NCBI GenBank assembly: GCA_963785115.1
Contig: CAWATY010000005.1
Location: forward strand, 244,204-308,203
Source: JACCWP01 sp963785115
GTDB taxonomy: Bacteria; Actinomycetota; Actinomycetes; Propionibacteriales; Nocardioidaceae
Reading direction: 5' to 3'
Length of the DNA: 64,000 nucleotides
Shown piece by piece: positions 51,772-60,463 of the stretch. The first letter of the stretch is position 1. Each line of letters begins with the position of its first letter. A program made the position numbers and the translations under genes. The notes beneath the pieces are model-generated. The model worked only from the letters and a program-made list of their open reading frames with translations, was not told the DNA's origin and did no database searches.

Positions 51772-51808
51772 CCTGAGGCCGACCCTCAGGCTGACCCTCA
51801 GGCTGACG
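51772..51808. repeat. 12-bp tandem repeat between convergent genes
   Basis: CCGACCCTCAGG, CTGACCCTCAGG and CTGACGG follow one another just after the DUF3048 stop (51769-51771). On the minus strand the unit reads TCAGCCTGAGGG. It supplies the TetR stop TGA (51800-51798) and another in-frame TGA 12 nt later. Confidence 0.75.
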
Positions 51809-52490
51809 GAGCCGGGCCGAGCAGCGACGTCGCGTCCAGCCCGGCGCCGGAGTCGGCCAGCTGGCGGAGGCCCGCGAGCAGGGCGCCGAGCACGACGGCG
51901 ATCTGCTCGCCGGTCGCCGCCGCGTCGTCGGCTTCGGCGATCGCCTGCCCGGCGGCGCTCAGCGCGCCGAAGAAGACCTGGGCGAACGCCTCCAGCAGAG
52001 CGTCGTCAACCGGGTGCTCGGAGAGCAGGTCCTCGGCGACGCCGCGGATGACGCCGAGCGTGGTGCGCTGTTCCGAGGCCCGCCAGTTGTCGAGGCCGAG
52101 GGCCACCGGGCCCTCCTGCAGCACGATCCGTCGGTAGGCCGGCTGCTGGCAGGCGGCGAGGAACCCGCGCACCCCTGCCTGCGCGCGGCCCCACGGGTCG
52201 TGCTCCTCGGCCATCCGGCCCTGGATCTCGGCGACGGCCCGGCCCTCGATCCGGGTCAGCACGGCGTGGAACAGGTCCTGCTTGCCGGAGAAGTGGTGGT
52301 AGAGCGCGCCCTTGGTGACGTCGGCCCGGGCCACCACCTCGTCCAGGCTGGTGCCGGCGTAGCCGCGGTCGGCGAACAGGGCCGTCGCCTCGTCGACCAG
52401 GGTCTGCCGCGTGGTCTCGGAGAACTGCCGCCGACTGGCGCCGCGGGCGTCGTCGTGACTGCCGCGGCGGGCCCGCGTCCTCCGGGTCAT
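51798..52490 (-). CDS. TetR-family regulator
   Basis: 230 residues. The basic N-terminal tail TRRTRARRGSHDDARG precedes the HTH (about 25-70) with GTSLDEVVARADVTKGALYHHF, a near-perfect TetR helix-turn-helix. The ligand domain ends LGPAPSA. It is divergent from a 157-residue protein gene, with a 9-bp inverted repeat (52586-52617) in the region between, so it is likely to control that gene and possibly itself. The ligand is unknown. Confidence 0.9.
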   Translation of the reverse strand: MTRRTRARRGSHDDARGASRRQFSETTRQTLVDEATALFADRGYAGTSLDEVVARADVTKGALYHHFSGKQDLFHAVLTRIEGRAVAEIQGRMAEEHDPWGRAQAGVRGFLAACQQPAYRRIVLQEGPVALGLDNWRASEQRTTLGVIRGVAEDLLSEHPVDDALLEAFAQVFFGALSAAGQAIAEADDAAATGEQIAVVLGALLAGLRQLADSGAGLDATSLLGPAPSA

Positions 52491-52585
52491 GGCGCCACCC
52501 TACGCAGCCGGGCCGGCCCGCGAGGGTGCGACCGGGATCACGTCGAACCGGCGCGGTGCTCGCTTGCGTGGGCCGCCGCCATCCC

Positions 52586-52617
52586 GACATACTGAGAGTA
52601 CGTACCGACAGTATGTC
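52586..52617. promoter_or_regulatory. Candidate TetR operator
   Basis: GACATACTG (52586-52594) and CAGTATGTC (52609-52617) form a perfect 9-bp inverted repeat around the palindrome GTACGTAC. It lies 26 nt before the start of the 157-residue gene and is the only AT-containing symmetric element in the divergent region. Confidence 0.6.
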
Positions 52618-52642
52618 AGTACCTCAGTGAAGGGAGGATCCC

Positions 52643-53116
52643 ATGACCTGGGAGACCTACCACCGCCGCGAGCACGCGCTGGACCGTGCCGCCGAGGCGG
52701 CCGACCGGCGCCTCGACGGCGAGCTGCCGTGGGACCTGTCCGCGGTGCGCACCGCCTTCGCCACCCCGTCCGACCTGCTGCTCGCCCTGCACCTGCGCTG
52801 GCACACCCGGCTCGCCGGCGCGGTCGAGCGGACCCTCGCGGACCCGCCCGACGCCGTCGCGGCCGACCTGGAGGCATGCGTCGTGCACGCCTGGCGGGAG
52901 ACCGCCGCCTCGATGCCGGGCACCCGGGCGGTGCTCGACCGCCACGACGATGCTCCCGAGCTGGCGCGCGCCCGGGCCAAGGAGCTGGCGTTCCTGGCCT
53001 CCGCCGCCGGCCGCGCAGGGCTGGGCGACCCGGCTGCGGTCCGTGCCGGCGCCGCCGTGCGCAACCGGGCGGCCTGGATCCGCACCGTGCGGTCCCGGGC
53101 CCGCTCCGTGGCCTGA
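52643..53116 (+). CDS. Hypothetical helical protein under TetR control
   Basis: 157 residues, soluble, rich in Ala, Arg and Asp, predicted almost wholly helical, with no signal peptide or Cys motif. ATWETYHRREHALDRAAEAADRR-like opening (TWETYHRREHALDRA) and ALHLRWHTRLAGAVERTL, VHAWRETAASMPGTRAVLDRH are recognisable blocks, but I do not recognise the family. ATG 52643 has GGGAGGATCCC upstream. It faces the TetR gene across a strong inverted repeat, so expression is probably induced by the TetR ligand. The stop region shows degenerate GTGGCCTGACC repeats. Confidence 0.65.
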   Translation: MTWETYHRREHALDRAAEAADRRLDGELPWDLSAVRTAFATPSDLLLALHLRWHTRLAGAVERTLADPPDAVAADLEACVVHAWRETAASMPGTRAVLDRHDDAPELARARAKELAFLASAAGRAGLGDPAAVRAGAAVRNRAAWIRTVRSRARSVA

Positions 53117-53153
53117 CCTTGGCTGGACCCGTGGCCCGACCGGTGGCGTGACA
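53108..53153. repeat. Degenerate 11-13-bp repeats around a stop codon
   Basis: CGTGGCCTGACC, TTGGCTGGACC, CGTGGCCCGACC and GGTGGCGTGAC follow one another. The first holds TGA 53114-53116, the stop of the hypothetical gene. Similarity is loose but the phase is regular. Confidence 0.5.
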
Positions 53154-53163
53154 GCATGACCGC

Positions 53164-54582
53164 GTGGTCGCCTCGCCGAGCATCTCGTACTCGATCACCG
53201 TCCGCCTCGAGCTGCCGGCCGGTGGGTCCGGCGTCGGGCAGCTGACCGCCGCCGTCGAGAAGGCCGGTGGCATGGTCACCGCGCTCGACGTGACAGCGTC
53301 CGAGGCCGACCGGCTGCGGATGGACGTCACCTGCGCGGCCTCGTCCACCGAGCATGCCGACCTCATCGTCGAGGGCCTCGAGCAGATGCCCGGGGTCGTC
53401 GTGCACAAGGTGTCGGACCGGACGTTCCTCATGCACCTCGGCGGCGTCATCGAGATGTCGTCCAAGCACCCGATCCGCAACCGCGACGACCTTTCGCTGG
53501 TCTACACACCCGGCGTGGCGCGGATCTGCCAGGCGATCGTGGCCAACCCCGAGGACGCCCGGCGGCTCACCGTGAAGCGCAACGCGATCGCGGTCGTCAC
53601 CGACGGCTCGGCAGTGCTCGGGCTCGGCAACATCGGCGCCGCGGCAGCGCTACCGGTGATGGAGGGCAAGGCGGCGCTGTTCAAGCGGTTCGCGGGCATC
53701 GACGCGTGGCCGTTGTGCCTCGACACCCAGGACGCCGATGAGATCGTGCGCACGGTTGCGGCAATCGCCCCAGGATTCGCCGGCATCAACCTCGAGGACA
53801 TCGGCGCCCCTCGCTGCTTCGAGATCGAGGAGCGGCTGCGGACGCTGCTCGACATCCCGGTCTTCCACGACGACCAGCACGGCACCGCGATCGTGGTGCT
53901 GGCGGCGCTCACCAACGCTCTTCGCGTGGTCGGCAAGCAGCTCGCGGACGTCCGCATCGTCATGTCCGGGGCCGGTGCCGCGGGGACCGCCATCCTCAAG
54001 CTGCTCATCCACTCCGGAGCGGGCGCGGGAACCGGTTCGGTCATGGTTGTCGACATCGACGGCGTCGTGCACCAGGAGCGCGAGGGCATGGGTGCTCCGC
54101 TGACCTGGATCGCCGAACACACCAACGCCGAGGGCGTGCGCGGCGACCTGCGCAGCGTGCTGCACGGCGCTGACGTGTTCGTGGGCGTGTCCGCGCCGAA
54201 CCTGATCGACGCCGACGACGTCGCCACGATGGCGAACGACTCCGTGGTGTTCGCCCTCGCGAACCCCGACCCCGAGATCGATCCCGCCGAGGCTCGCAAG
54301 CACGCGGCGGTCGTGGCGACGGGCCGCTCGGACCACCCGAACCAGATCAACAACGTGCTGGCGTTCCCCGGGGTGTTCCGCGGACTGCTGGACGCGCAGA
54401 GCCGCACGATCACCGCCGACGTCCTGCGGGCCGCAGCCAGCGCCATCGCGTCGGTCGTGACCGACAGTGAGCTCAACGCCAGCTACGTCATCCCGAGCGT
54501 GTTCCACCCCGACGTGCACGACCGGGTCGCGACCGCCGTCCGCGACGCGGACCGGGCGGGTGACACCGACGGCGCGAGCTGA
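53164..54582 (+). CDS. NAD-dependent malic enzyme with N-terminal ACT domain
   Basis: 472 residues. The ACT-type regulatory domain (about 8-80) is followed by the malic core: DLSLVYTPGVARICQAI, VVTDGSAVLGLGNIGAAAALPVMEGKA (in part), NLEDIGAPRCFEIEERL with metal ligands, FHDDQHGTAIVVLAAL, and the NAD-binding GAGAAGTAILKLL. It converts malate to pyruvate and CO2. The GTG start is 47 nt after the hypothetical gene. The length and the ACT domain fit the short, allosterically controlled bacterial class. The alghH-like gene follows after 6 nt. Confidence 0.92.
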   Translation: MVASPSISYSITVRLELPAGGSGVGQLTAAVEKAGGMVTALDVTASEADRLRMDVTCAASSTEHADLIVEGLEQMPGVVVHKVSDRTFLMHLGGVIEMSSKHPIRNRDDLSLVYTPGVARICQAIVANPEDARRLTVKRNAIAVVTDGSAVLGLGNIGAAAALPVMEGKAALFKRFAGIDAWPLCLDTQDADEIVRTVAAIAPGFAGINLEDIGAPRCFEIEERLRTLLDIPVFHDDQHGTAIVVLAALTNALRVVGKQLADVRIVMSGAGAAGTAILKLLIHSGAGAGTGSVMVVDIDGVVHQEREGMGAPLTWIAEHTNAEGVRGDLRSVLHGADVFVGVSAPNLIDADDVATMANDSVVFALANPDPEIDPAEARKHAAVVATGRSDHPNQINNVLAFPGVFRGLLDAQSRTITADVLRAAASAIASVVTDSELNASYVIPSVFHPDVHDRVATAVRDADRAGDTDGAS

Positions 54583-54588
54583 ACCGAC

Positions 54589-55158
54589 ATGGTCGACGTT
54601 CCTACCTGGTGGACCGGGCAGCTGCTGGTCGCGACGCCGAGCCTGCTCGACCCGAACTTCGCCCGCGCGGTGGTGCTGGTGCTCGACCATGACGAGGACG
54701 GCGCCCTCGGCGTGGTGCTGGACCGGCCGTCCGAGCTGGCCGTCGCCGACGTCCTGCCGGCCTGGGCCGACGTCGTGGGCACTCCCGACCGGCTGTTCGC
54801 CGGCGGTCCGGTGCAGACCACGTCGGCGCTCGGAGTGGCGCAGCTGGCGACGGGAACGCCGGCAGCGCCGCTGGGCTGGCGCCGGGTCTTCGGCGACACC
54901 GGGCTGCTCGACCTCGACACGCCGGTCGAGGTGTTGGGAGACGCTCTGGGTGGGCTGCGGATCTTCGCCGGCTACAGCGGGTGGGGCGCGGGACAGCTGG
55001 AGGCGGAGGTCGAGGAGGGCTCGTGGCTGGTCCTGCCGGCGCTGCCGAGTGACCTGACCACCGCGGCTCCCGAGCGGTTGTGGGGCGAGGTGCTGCGACG
55101 TCAGGGCGGCCGGGTGAGTCTGTTGGCGACTTTCCCGGTTGACCCGATGCAGAATTGA
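54589..55158 (+). CDS. AlgH/UPF0301 (YqgE) family protein
   Basis: 189 residues. GQLLVATPSLLDPNFARAVVLVL, GALGVVLDRPSE, FAGGPVQTTSAL and RIFAGYSGWGAGQLEAEVEEGSW (given in part) are the conserved blocks of UPF0301. The AlgH name derives from a Pseudomonas alginate regulator, but the biochemical role is not known. Begins 6 nt after the malic enzyme gene and is probably co-transcribed. Normal family length. Confidence 0.88.
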   Translation: MVDVPTWWTGQLLVATPSLLDPNFARAVVLVLDHDEDGALGVVLDRPSELAVADVLPAWADVVGTPDRLFAGGPVQTTSALGVAQLATGTPAAPLGWRRVFGDTGLLDLDTPVEVLGDALGGLRIFAGYSGWGAGQLEAEVEEGSWLVLPALPSDLTTAAPERLWGEVLRRQGGRVSLLATFPVDPMQN

Positions 55159-55203
55159 CCCAGCGGGTGTCGCTGTTGCCTCGCATCTGCTTGACTACGC
55201 CGC

Positions 55204-55479
55204 GTGAGTGTCCAGCCAGGGCCAGACGTCCAGGTTCTCGAGGACGTCCGGACCCAGCCCGTTACCAACGACGGCGATCACGAGCGGTTCTCGCACTACG
55301 TACCCAAGGACAAGCTGACGGGTGCGATGGTCGAGGGGACGCCCGTGGTGGCGTTGTGCGGCAAGGTCTGGGTCCCGAGCCGGGATCCGCAGCGCTTCCC
55401 GGTGTGTCCGGAGTGCAAGGACATCTGGGAGACCATGCGCCCGGGCAAGGATCGAGACGGGGACGGCGAGAGCCAGTAG
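55204..55479 (+). CDS. DUF3039 protein
   Basis: 91 residues from GTG 55204. HERFSHYVPKDKLTGAMVEG, VVALCGKVWVPSRDPQRFPVCPEC and KDIWETM are the DUF3039 signature. Two Cys sets (ALCGK and VCPEC) look like a small zinc ribbon. Found throughout actinobacteria as a short stand-alone gene, with unknown function. 45 nt after algH; 71 nt before the metalloprotease. Confidence 0.85.
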   Translation: MSVQPGPDVQVLEDVRTQPVTNDGDHERFSHYVPKDKLTGAMVEGTPVVALCGKVWVPSRDPQRFPVCPECKDIWETMRPGKDRDGDGESQ

Positions 55480-55550
55480 GACACCCGGAGCTCACGCTCG
55501 TGGACCGGCGGTGAAGGGCCACCGGCCACAGCCACAGAAGGGGAGTACGC

Positions 55551-56534
55551 ATGACCACAGCGACAGGAACGCGGGCAACGAGGCTTCGCGGCCTCGTCGT
55601 CGGCGGCGTGGGGGCCCTGGCCCTCATCGCGGCCGCCGCACCCGCGACCACGACGGCGAGCGCGTCGCCGGCACCCGACCACCGGGCCGTCAAGTGTCAC
55701 AAGGACGGCGCCAGCTCCGCTCGGATGAAGGGCGGCAGCGCGCACAAGGACCCGAACTCGGTGTCCCGGCGCGCGGCCAACCGGCTCGAGCACCAGTGGC
55801 GCACGGCGGTCAACAAGCTGCCCGCCGGTGTGCGCAACGCGAACAAGCCCCGCTTCATCAACGTCAACGTCTACGTCCACGTCATCAAGGGCAACGACGA
55901 CAAGGGCGCGGTCAGCAACCGGATCATCGAGAGGCAGATCCACGTCATGAACCGGGCGTTCGGCGGCCACACCGCGCCGCGCGCTCACAGCACGCCGTTC
56001 CGGTTCCGGCTGACCAGCATCGACCGGACGACGAACCCGACCTGGTACCGGCACTACCCGGGGTCCCAGGCCGAGAAGGCGATGAAGCAGGCACTGCACC
56101 AGGGCGACGCCCGTGATCTGAACCTCTACACGGCGAACCCCCGGCCCGGCAACCTGCTCGGCTACGCCACGTTCCCGCAGACGTACGACAACCACCCGCT
56201 GCTGGACGGCGTCGTGATCAACCGGGAGAGCATGCCCGGTGGCTCCTTCGGCCCGTTCGGCAAGGGTGACACCGCGACCCACGAGGTTGGTCACTGGCTG
56301 GGTCTTTACCACACCTTCCAGGGTGGTTGCGGCAACAGGAACGACTACGTCGCCGACACCCCCAAGGAGCAGACGCCTTCCAGCGGCTGCCCGCGTGGCA
56401 AGGACACCTGCCCGTCAAACGGCAAGGACCCGATCCACAACTTCATGGACTACAGCACCGACCCGTGCATCAACCTGTTCACCAAGGGACAGGCCAACCG
56501 GATGCGGCTGTCGTTCCTGGCGTTCCGCGACTGA
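55551..56534 (+). CDS. Secreted pappalysin-like (M43) zinc metalloprotease
   Basis: 327 residues. Signal peptide LVVGGVGALALIAAAAPATT. The active site DTATHEVGHWLGLYHTF is a metzincin HExxHxxGxxH, and the Met-turn is HNFMDYSTD. Cys pairs in GGCGNRND, SSGCPRGKDTC and TDPCIN fit the disulfides of M43 cytophagalysins. A long basic N-terminal region (about 40-150) precedes the catalytic domain and may act as propeptide. It degrades proteins outside the cell; the target is unknown. A strong hairpin (56590-56627) follows. Confidence 0.88.
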   Translation: MTTATGTRATRLRGLVVGGVGALALIAAAAPATTTASASPAPDHRAVKCHKDGASSARMKGGSAHKDPNSVSRRAANRLEHQWRTAVNKLPAGVRNANKPRFINVNVYVHVIKGNDDKGAVSNRIIERQIHVMNRAFGGHTAPRAHSTPFRFRLTSIDRTTNPTWYRHYPGSQAEKAMKQALHQGDARDLNLYTANPRPGNLLGYATFPQTYDNHPLLDGVVINRESMPGGSFGPFGKGDTATHEVGHWLGLYHTFQGGCGNRNDYVADTPKEQTPSSGCPRGKDTCPSNGKDPIHNFMDYSTDPCINLFTKGQANRMRLSFLAFRD

Positions 56535-56589
56535 CAACTGACACACACCTCGGTGTGGTCAGGGCCCTGACTTAGGGTCCGGTCATGAC

Positions 56590-56627
56590 ATCGGCGCCCG
56601 GTCCCCCTCGTGGGGCCGGGCGCCGAT
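56590..56627 (+). terminator. Hairpin between M43 protease and MFS genes
   Basis: ATCGGCGCCCGG (56590-56601) pairs perfectly with CCGGGCGCCGAT (56616-56627), and CCCC/GGGG extend the stem inward. It is 55 nt after the protease stop and ends 2 nt before the ATG I prefer for the MFS gene, so it is likely a terminator. Confidence 0.65.
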
Positions 56628-56629
56628 CC

Positions 56630-58003
56630 ATGTCAGAAGACACCCGTGAGAGCCCGTGGAGCAGCCGGCTGTGGCGGCCGACCACCGGCATCGTCGCGCT
56701 GGTCTCACTGGTCGCCTTCGAGGCCATGGCGGTGGCAACGGCCATGCCGGTAGCCGCGCGGGAGCTCGACGGGCTCGGGCTGTACGCGTGGGCGTTCACC
56801 GGGTTCCTCGTCACCAGTCTGGTCGGCACCGCGGTCGGCGGGCAGGTGTCGGACCGTCGCGGTCCGCGGGCCCCGTTCGTGGCTGGGGTGGCGCTGTTCG
56901 CCGCCGGCCTGGTCCTTGCGGGCACCGCGCAGCAGATGGTGCCGTTCATTGTCGGCCGGTTGGTCCAGGGCGTCGGTGCCGGCGCCATCATCGTGGCGGT
57001 CTACGTCGTGGTCGGGGCGGCCTACCCCGACCGGCTCCGTCCCCGGATCTTCTCCTACCTCTCGGCGGCGTGGGTGCTGCCGGCGGTCATCGGCCCGCTG
57101 GTGGCCGGGACGCTCGCCGAGAACGTCTCCTGGCGCTGGGTCTTCCTCGGCCTGCTGCCGCTCGTCGTCGCCCCGGTCTGGCTGCTGTGGCCGGCGCTGC
57201 CGGGTCGCCCGACGGAGCCGGCAGCCGGCGACACCACCGGCGTGCGACTGGTCGCCGCCGTCGTGCTCGCCGTGGGCGCCGCCTGTGTGCAGCTCGGTGC
57301 GCAGCAGGTGCAGCACGGGCGACCGCTGGTGGGCGCAGTCGTGGGCGTACTGGGCCTGGTCGGTCTGGTCCTGGCGGCCCGACGGCTGATGCCGGCGGGC
57401 ACCGGGCGGGTCCGACGCGGGTTGCCGTCGGTCGTCCTGCTACGCGGTTTGCAGGCCGGCGCGTTCTTCGGGGTCGAGTCGTTCCTGCCGCTGATGCTGG
57501 TGGAGCACCGTGGGCTGTCCCCGACCGCCGCCGGCGCGGTCCTCACCGGGGCCGCACTCGGCTGGTCTGCGGGCTCGTGGTGGCAGGGCAGACCGGCCAT
57601 GACGACCGACCGGCGGCGGCTGGCAACCGTCGGGGCGACGCTGGTGCTGATCGGCCTCGCGGTCACCTCGAGCGCGGTCGTGACCGTGGTCCCGGTGGTG
57701 GTCGCCGTGCTGGGCTGGATCGTGACCGGTAGCGGGATGGGAATCACGTTCTCGACGCTGTCGGTGCTGCTGTTCCGGCTCGCGCCCCCCGGCGAGGAGG
57801 GCACGAGCACCGCCGCCCTGCAGATGTCCGACCAGCTGGGCTGCGTGCTCACGGTCGGCATCGGTGGGGTCGCGTACGCCGCCCTGCGCGACCAGGGCGG
57901 ATGGGCGTTCGGGACCGTCTTCGCGGGGATGGTCGTGGTGCAGCTGGCTTCGGTCTGGGTGGGAACGCGAGTCACCACGGACCGGGTCGTCGCCCGCAGC
58001 TAG
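56630..58003 (+). CDS. MFS transporter (drug-export type)
   Basis: About 457 residues, 12 to 14 membrane helices. Motif A after helix 2 reads GGQVSDRRGPRAPF, and LVQGVGAGAIIVAVYVVVG and SAAWVLPAVIGPLVAGTL resemble motif C of exporters. ATG 56630 is preferred over ATG 56585, because the region between is a perfect hairpin. If so, the leader is very short. An acidic N-terminus, MSEDTRESPWSSRLW, is typical. Proton-driven export of a small molecule is expected; the substrate is unknown. The helicase gene follows after 43 nt. Confidence 0.85.
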   Translation: MSEDTRESPWSSRLWRPTTGIVALVSLVAFEAMAVATAMPVAARELDGLGLYAWAFTGFLVTSLVGTAVGGQVSDRRGPRAPFVAGVALFAAGLVLAGTAQQMVPFIVGRLVQGVGAGAIIVAVYVVVGAAYPDRLRPRIFSYLSAAWVLPAVIGPLVAGTLAENVSWRWVFLGLLPLVVAPVWLLWPALPGRPTEPAAGDTTGVRLVAAVVLAVGAACVQLGAQQVQHGRPLVGAVVGVLGLVGLVLAARRLMPAGTGRVRRGLPSVVLLRGLQAGAFFGVESFLPLMLVEHRGLSPTAAGAVLTGAALGWSAGSWWQGRPAMTTDRRRLATVGATLVLIGLAVTSSAVVTVVPVVVAVLGWIVTGSGMGITFSTLSVLLFRLAPPGEEGTSTAALQMSDQLGCVLTVGIGGVAYAALRDQGGWAFGTVFAGMVVVQLASVWVGTRVTTDRVVARS

Positions 58004-58046
58004 GGTGGCCGCTCCGCCACCGTGACAGCACCCCGAGAGGACGTGC

Positions 58047-59798
58047 GTGAACCAGGCTGCCCACCTGCCCCCAGCCTTTCCCGACCGCGCCGCGTGGGGC
58101 ACCGCCGAGCGGTTGCGTGCCTGGCAGCGCGAGGCTCTGGACGCCTACCTGGCCCGGTCGCCGCGCGACTTCCTCACCGTCGCCACACCCGGCGCGGGCA
58201 AGACGACGTTCGCGCTGCGGGTGGCCGGCCACCTGCTCGAGCGGCGGCTTGTGGAGCGGGTGACGGTGGTGACGCCCACCGAGCACCTGAAGACGCAGTG
58301 GGCGGATGCAGCCGGACGCGCCGGGATCCCGCTCGACCCGGCGTTCGGAGGCACCGGCCGACGTACCGGCCGTGACTTCACGGGCGTGACCCTCACCTAC
58401 GCCGGGGTCGCGGCCAACCCGCTGGCCCACCGGGTGCGGACCGAGCGGTTCCGGACCCTGGTCGTGCTCGACGAGATCCACCACGCGGGCCACGCGCGCT
58501 CGTGGGGCGACGCCCTGCGCGAGGCGTTCGAGCCCGCAACCCGGCGGCTGGCGCTGACCGGCACGCCGTTCCGCTCCGACGAGGTCCCGATCCCGTTCGT
58601 GACGTATGCGCCCGACGGCACCGCGCCCGGGGTGACCCGCAGCGTCGCCGACCACAGCTACGGCTACGGCGACGCGCTCGCCGACGGTGTCGTGCGCCCG
58701 GTGCTCTTCCTGGCCTACTCGGGCGAGATGCGCTGGCGCACCCGGGCCGGCGACGAGGTCGAGGCCCGGCTGGGTGAGCCCCTCACCCGCGATCTGTCCG
58801 CGCAGGCGCTGCGCACCGCGCTGGACCCCGAGGGGGAGTGGATCCCCGCGGTGCTGCGGGCGGCGGACCACCGACTCGGTGAGGTGCGCAGGCACGTCCC
58901 CGACGCCGGCGGGCTGGTCATCGCCAGCGACCAGCAGCAGGCACGCGCGTACGCCGCGCTGCTGGCCAGGATCACCGGCCAGCGCCCGACGCTTGTGCTC
59001 TCCGACGAACGGGCCGCCAGCCGGCGGATCGCTTCCTTCGCCGAGTCCGACGACCGGTGGATGGTCGCGGTGCGGATGGTGAGCGAGGGGGTCGACGTGC
59101 CGCGGCTGTCGGTGGGCGTCTTCGCCACGACGACCGCCACGGCGCTGTTCTTCGCCCAGGCGGTGGGCCGGTTCGTCCGCGCCCGCCGGCGCGGCGAGAG
59201 CGCCTCGGTGTTCGTTCCCAGCGTGCCGGTGCTGCTCGGCCACGCGGCGGCGATGGAGGTCGAGCGTGACCACGTGCTGGGTCGAGTCGAGGGCGGCGAC
59301 GACCCGTACGCAGCGGAGCAGGCGCTGCTCGCCCGGGCCGAGCGGGCCGACGCCGCGTCAGCAGACGAGCAGCAGGAGTTCGAGGCGCTCGGCAGCGACG
59401 CGCGCTTCGACCGGGTCGTCTACGAGGGCGGTGAGTTCGGGCACGAGGGCGAGGTGCTCACCGGCAGCGACGAGGAGCTGGACTTCCTCGGCATCCCCGG
59501 CCTGCTGGAACCAGAACAGGTGCGCGAGCTGCTGCGCCGCCGCCAGCACCAACGCTCGGCCGATCGCCGGGCCCGGCCCGCGCCGGAGCCGTCGGTCCAC
59601 GAGCGGCTGGCCGGGCTGCGGCGCGAGCTCAACGGCCTGGTCGCGGCCTGGCACCACCGCACCGGCGAGCCGCACGGCATGACCCACACCCGGCTCCGGC
59701 AGGCCTGCGGCGGCCCGGCCGCGCCCGAGGCCGGCGCCGACGAGCTGCGGGCCCGCATCGACGCGTTGCGCGACTGGGCCGCCCGCCCCACCGACTGA
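58047..59798 (+). CDS. DEAD-like superfamily 2 helicase
   Basis: 583 residues. Walker A VATPGAGKTTFALRVA (about residue 47), motif II LVVLDEIHHAGHA (DEIH), motif III ALTGTPFRSD, and motif VI FFAQAVGRFVRARR. The helicase C domain covers about 280-420, and a C-terminal 150 residues are charged and helical. Related to RadD/YejH-type helicases that unwind or translocate on nucleic acid. GTG 58047 follows GAGAGG. There are no neighbouring restriction or defence genes. The end of the gene shows degenerate GACTGACCCG repeats with a TGA. Confidence 0.87.
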   Translation: MNQAAHLPPAFPDRAAWGTAERLRAWQREALDAYLARSPRDFLTVATPGAGKTTFALRVAGHLLERRLVERVTVVTPTEHLKTQWADAAGRAGIPLDPAFGGTGRRTGRDFTGVTLTYAGVAANPLAHRVRTERFRTLVVLDEIHHAGHARSWGDALREAFEPATRRLALTGTPFRSDEVPIPFVTYAPDGTAPGVTRSVADHSYGYGDALADGVVRPVLFLAYSGEMRWRTRAGDEVEARLGEPLTRDLSAQALRTALDPEGEWIPAVLRAADHRLGEVRRHVPDAGGLVIASDQQQARAYAALLARITGQRPTLVLSDERAASRRIASFAESDDRWMVAVRMVSEGVDVPRLSVGVFATTTATALFFAQAVGRFVRARRRGESASVFVPSVPVLLGHAAAMEVERDHVLGRVEGGDDPYAAEQALLARAERADAASADEQQEFEALGSDARFDRVVYEGGEFGHEGEVLTGSDEELDFLGIPGLLEPEQVRELLRRRQHQRSADRRARPAPEPSVHERLAGLRRELNGLVAAWHHRTGEPHGMTHTRLRQACGGPAAPEAGADELRARIDALRDWAARPTD

Positions 59799-59818
59799 CC
59801 CGCCGGCTGACCCGGGGG

Positions 59819-60463
59819 CTACACGCCGAGGTGCGCGAGGACCGCGAGGACGCGGACGTTGTCGTCGGACGAGGGGGCCAGGCCGAGCTTGGCGAAGATG
59901 TTGCCGGTGTGCTTGCCCACCGCCTTCTCGGTGACGTACAGCCGGGCGGCGATGGCGGCGTTCGACCGCCCCTCTGCCATCAGCCCGAGCACCTCGCGCT
60001 CGCGCGGGGTCAGCCGGGCGAGCGGGCCGCCGGCCTCGCGCCGCGACAACAGCGTGGACACGACTTCGGGGTCGAGCACGGTGCCGCCGCCGGCGACCTG
60101 GCGCACGGCGTCGACGAAGCGGCCGACGTCGGCCACCCGGTCCTTGAGCAGGTAGCCGACCCCGCCCTCGCGGCTGCTCAGCAGTTCGCGGGCGTAGAGC
60201 TGCTCGACGTACTGCGACAGCACCAGCACCGGCAGTCCCGGTTGCTCGACGCGTGCCTCGATCGCCGCGCGCAGCCCCTCGTCGGTGAAGTCGGGCGGTA
60301 GCCGGACGTCCACGATCGCGATGTCGGGTCGGTGCTCGCGCAGCGCGCGGAGCAGCAGCGGGGCGTTGTCGACCGCAGCGACGACCTCGATGTCGTGCGC
60401 CTCGAGCAGCCGGGTCAGGCCGTCCCGGAGGAGGGCGAGGTCCTCGGCGATGACAGCGCGCAC
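59819..60463 (-). CDS. NarL/LuxR-family response regulator
   Basis: 214 residues. The phospho-acceptor Asp is near 52 in IAIVDVRLPPDF, with Asp and Glu at 7-8, and Lys in GVGYLLKDRV. The C-terminal LuxR helix-turn-helix (about 148-205) has LTPREREVLGLMAEGRSNAAIA and KHTGNIFAKLGL. GTG 60463 follows GGAGG and lies inside the 3' end of the kinase gene (49-nt overlap), so kinase and regulator are translationally coupled. Likely targets are the MMPL gene across the divergent promoter, by neighbour logic. Confidence 0.92.
   Translation of the reverse strand: MRAVIAEDLALLRDGLTRLLEAHDIEVVAAVDNAPLLLRALREHRPDIAIVDVRLPPDFTDEGLRAAIEARVEQPGLPVLVLSQYVEQLYARELLSSREGGVGYLLKDRVADVGRFVDAVRQVAGGGTVLDPEVVSTLLSRREAGGPLARLTPREREVLGLMAEGRSNAAIAARLYVTEKAVGKHTGNIFAKLGLAPSSDDNVRVLAVLAHLGV

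Noticed and set aside
58047..59798. Defence-island helicase
   Set aside because: No methyltransferase, nuclease or other defence gene lies near; it reads as a stand-alone RadD-like helicase.
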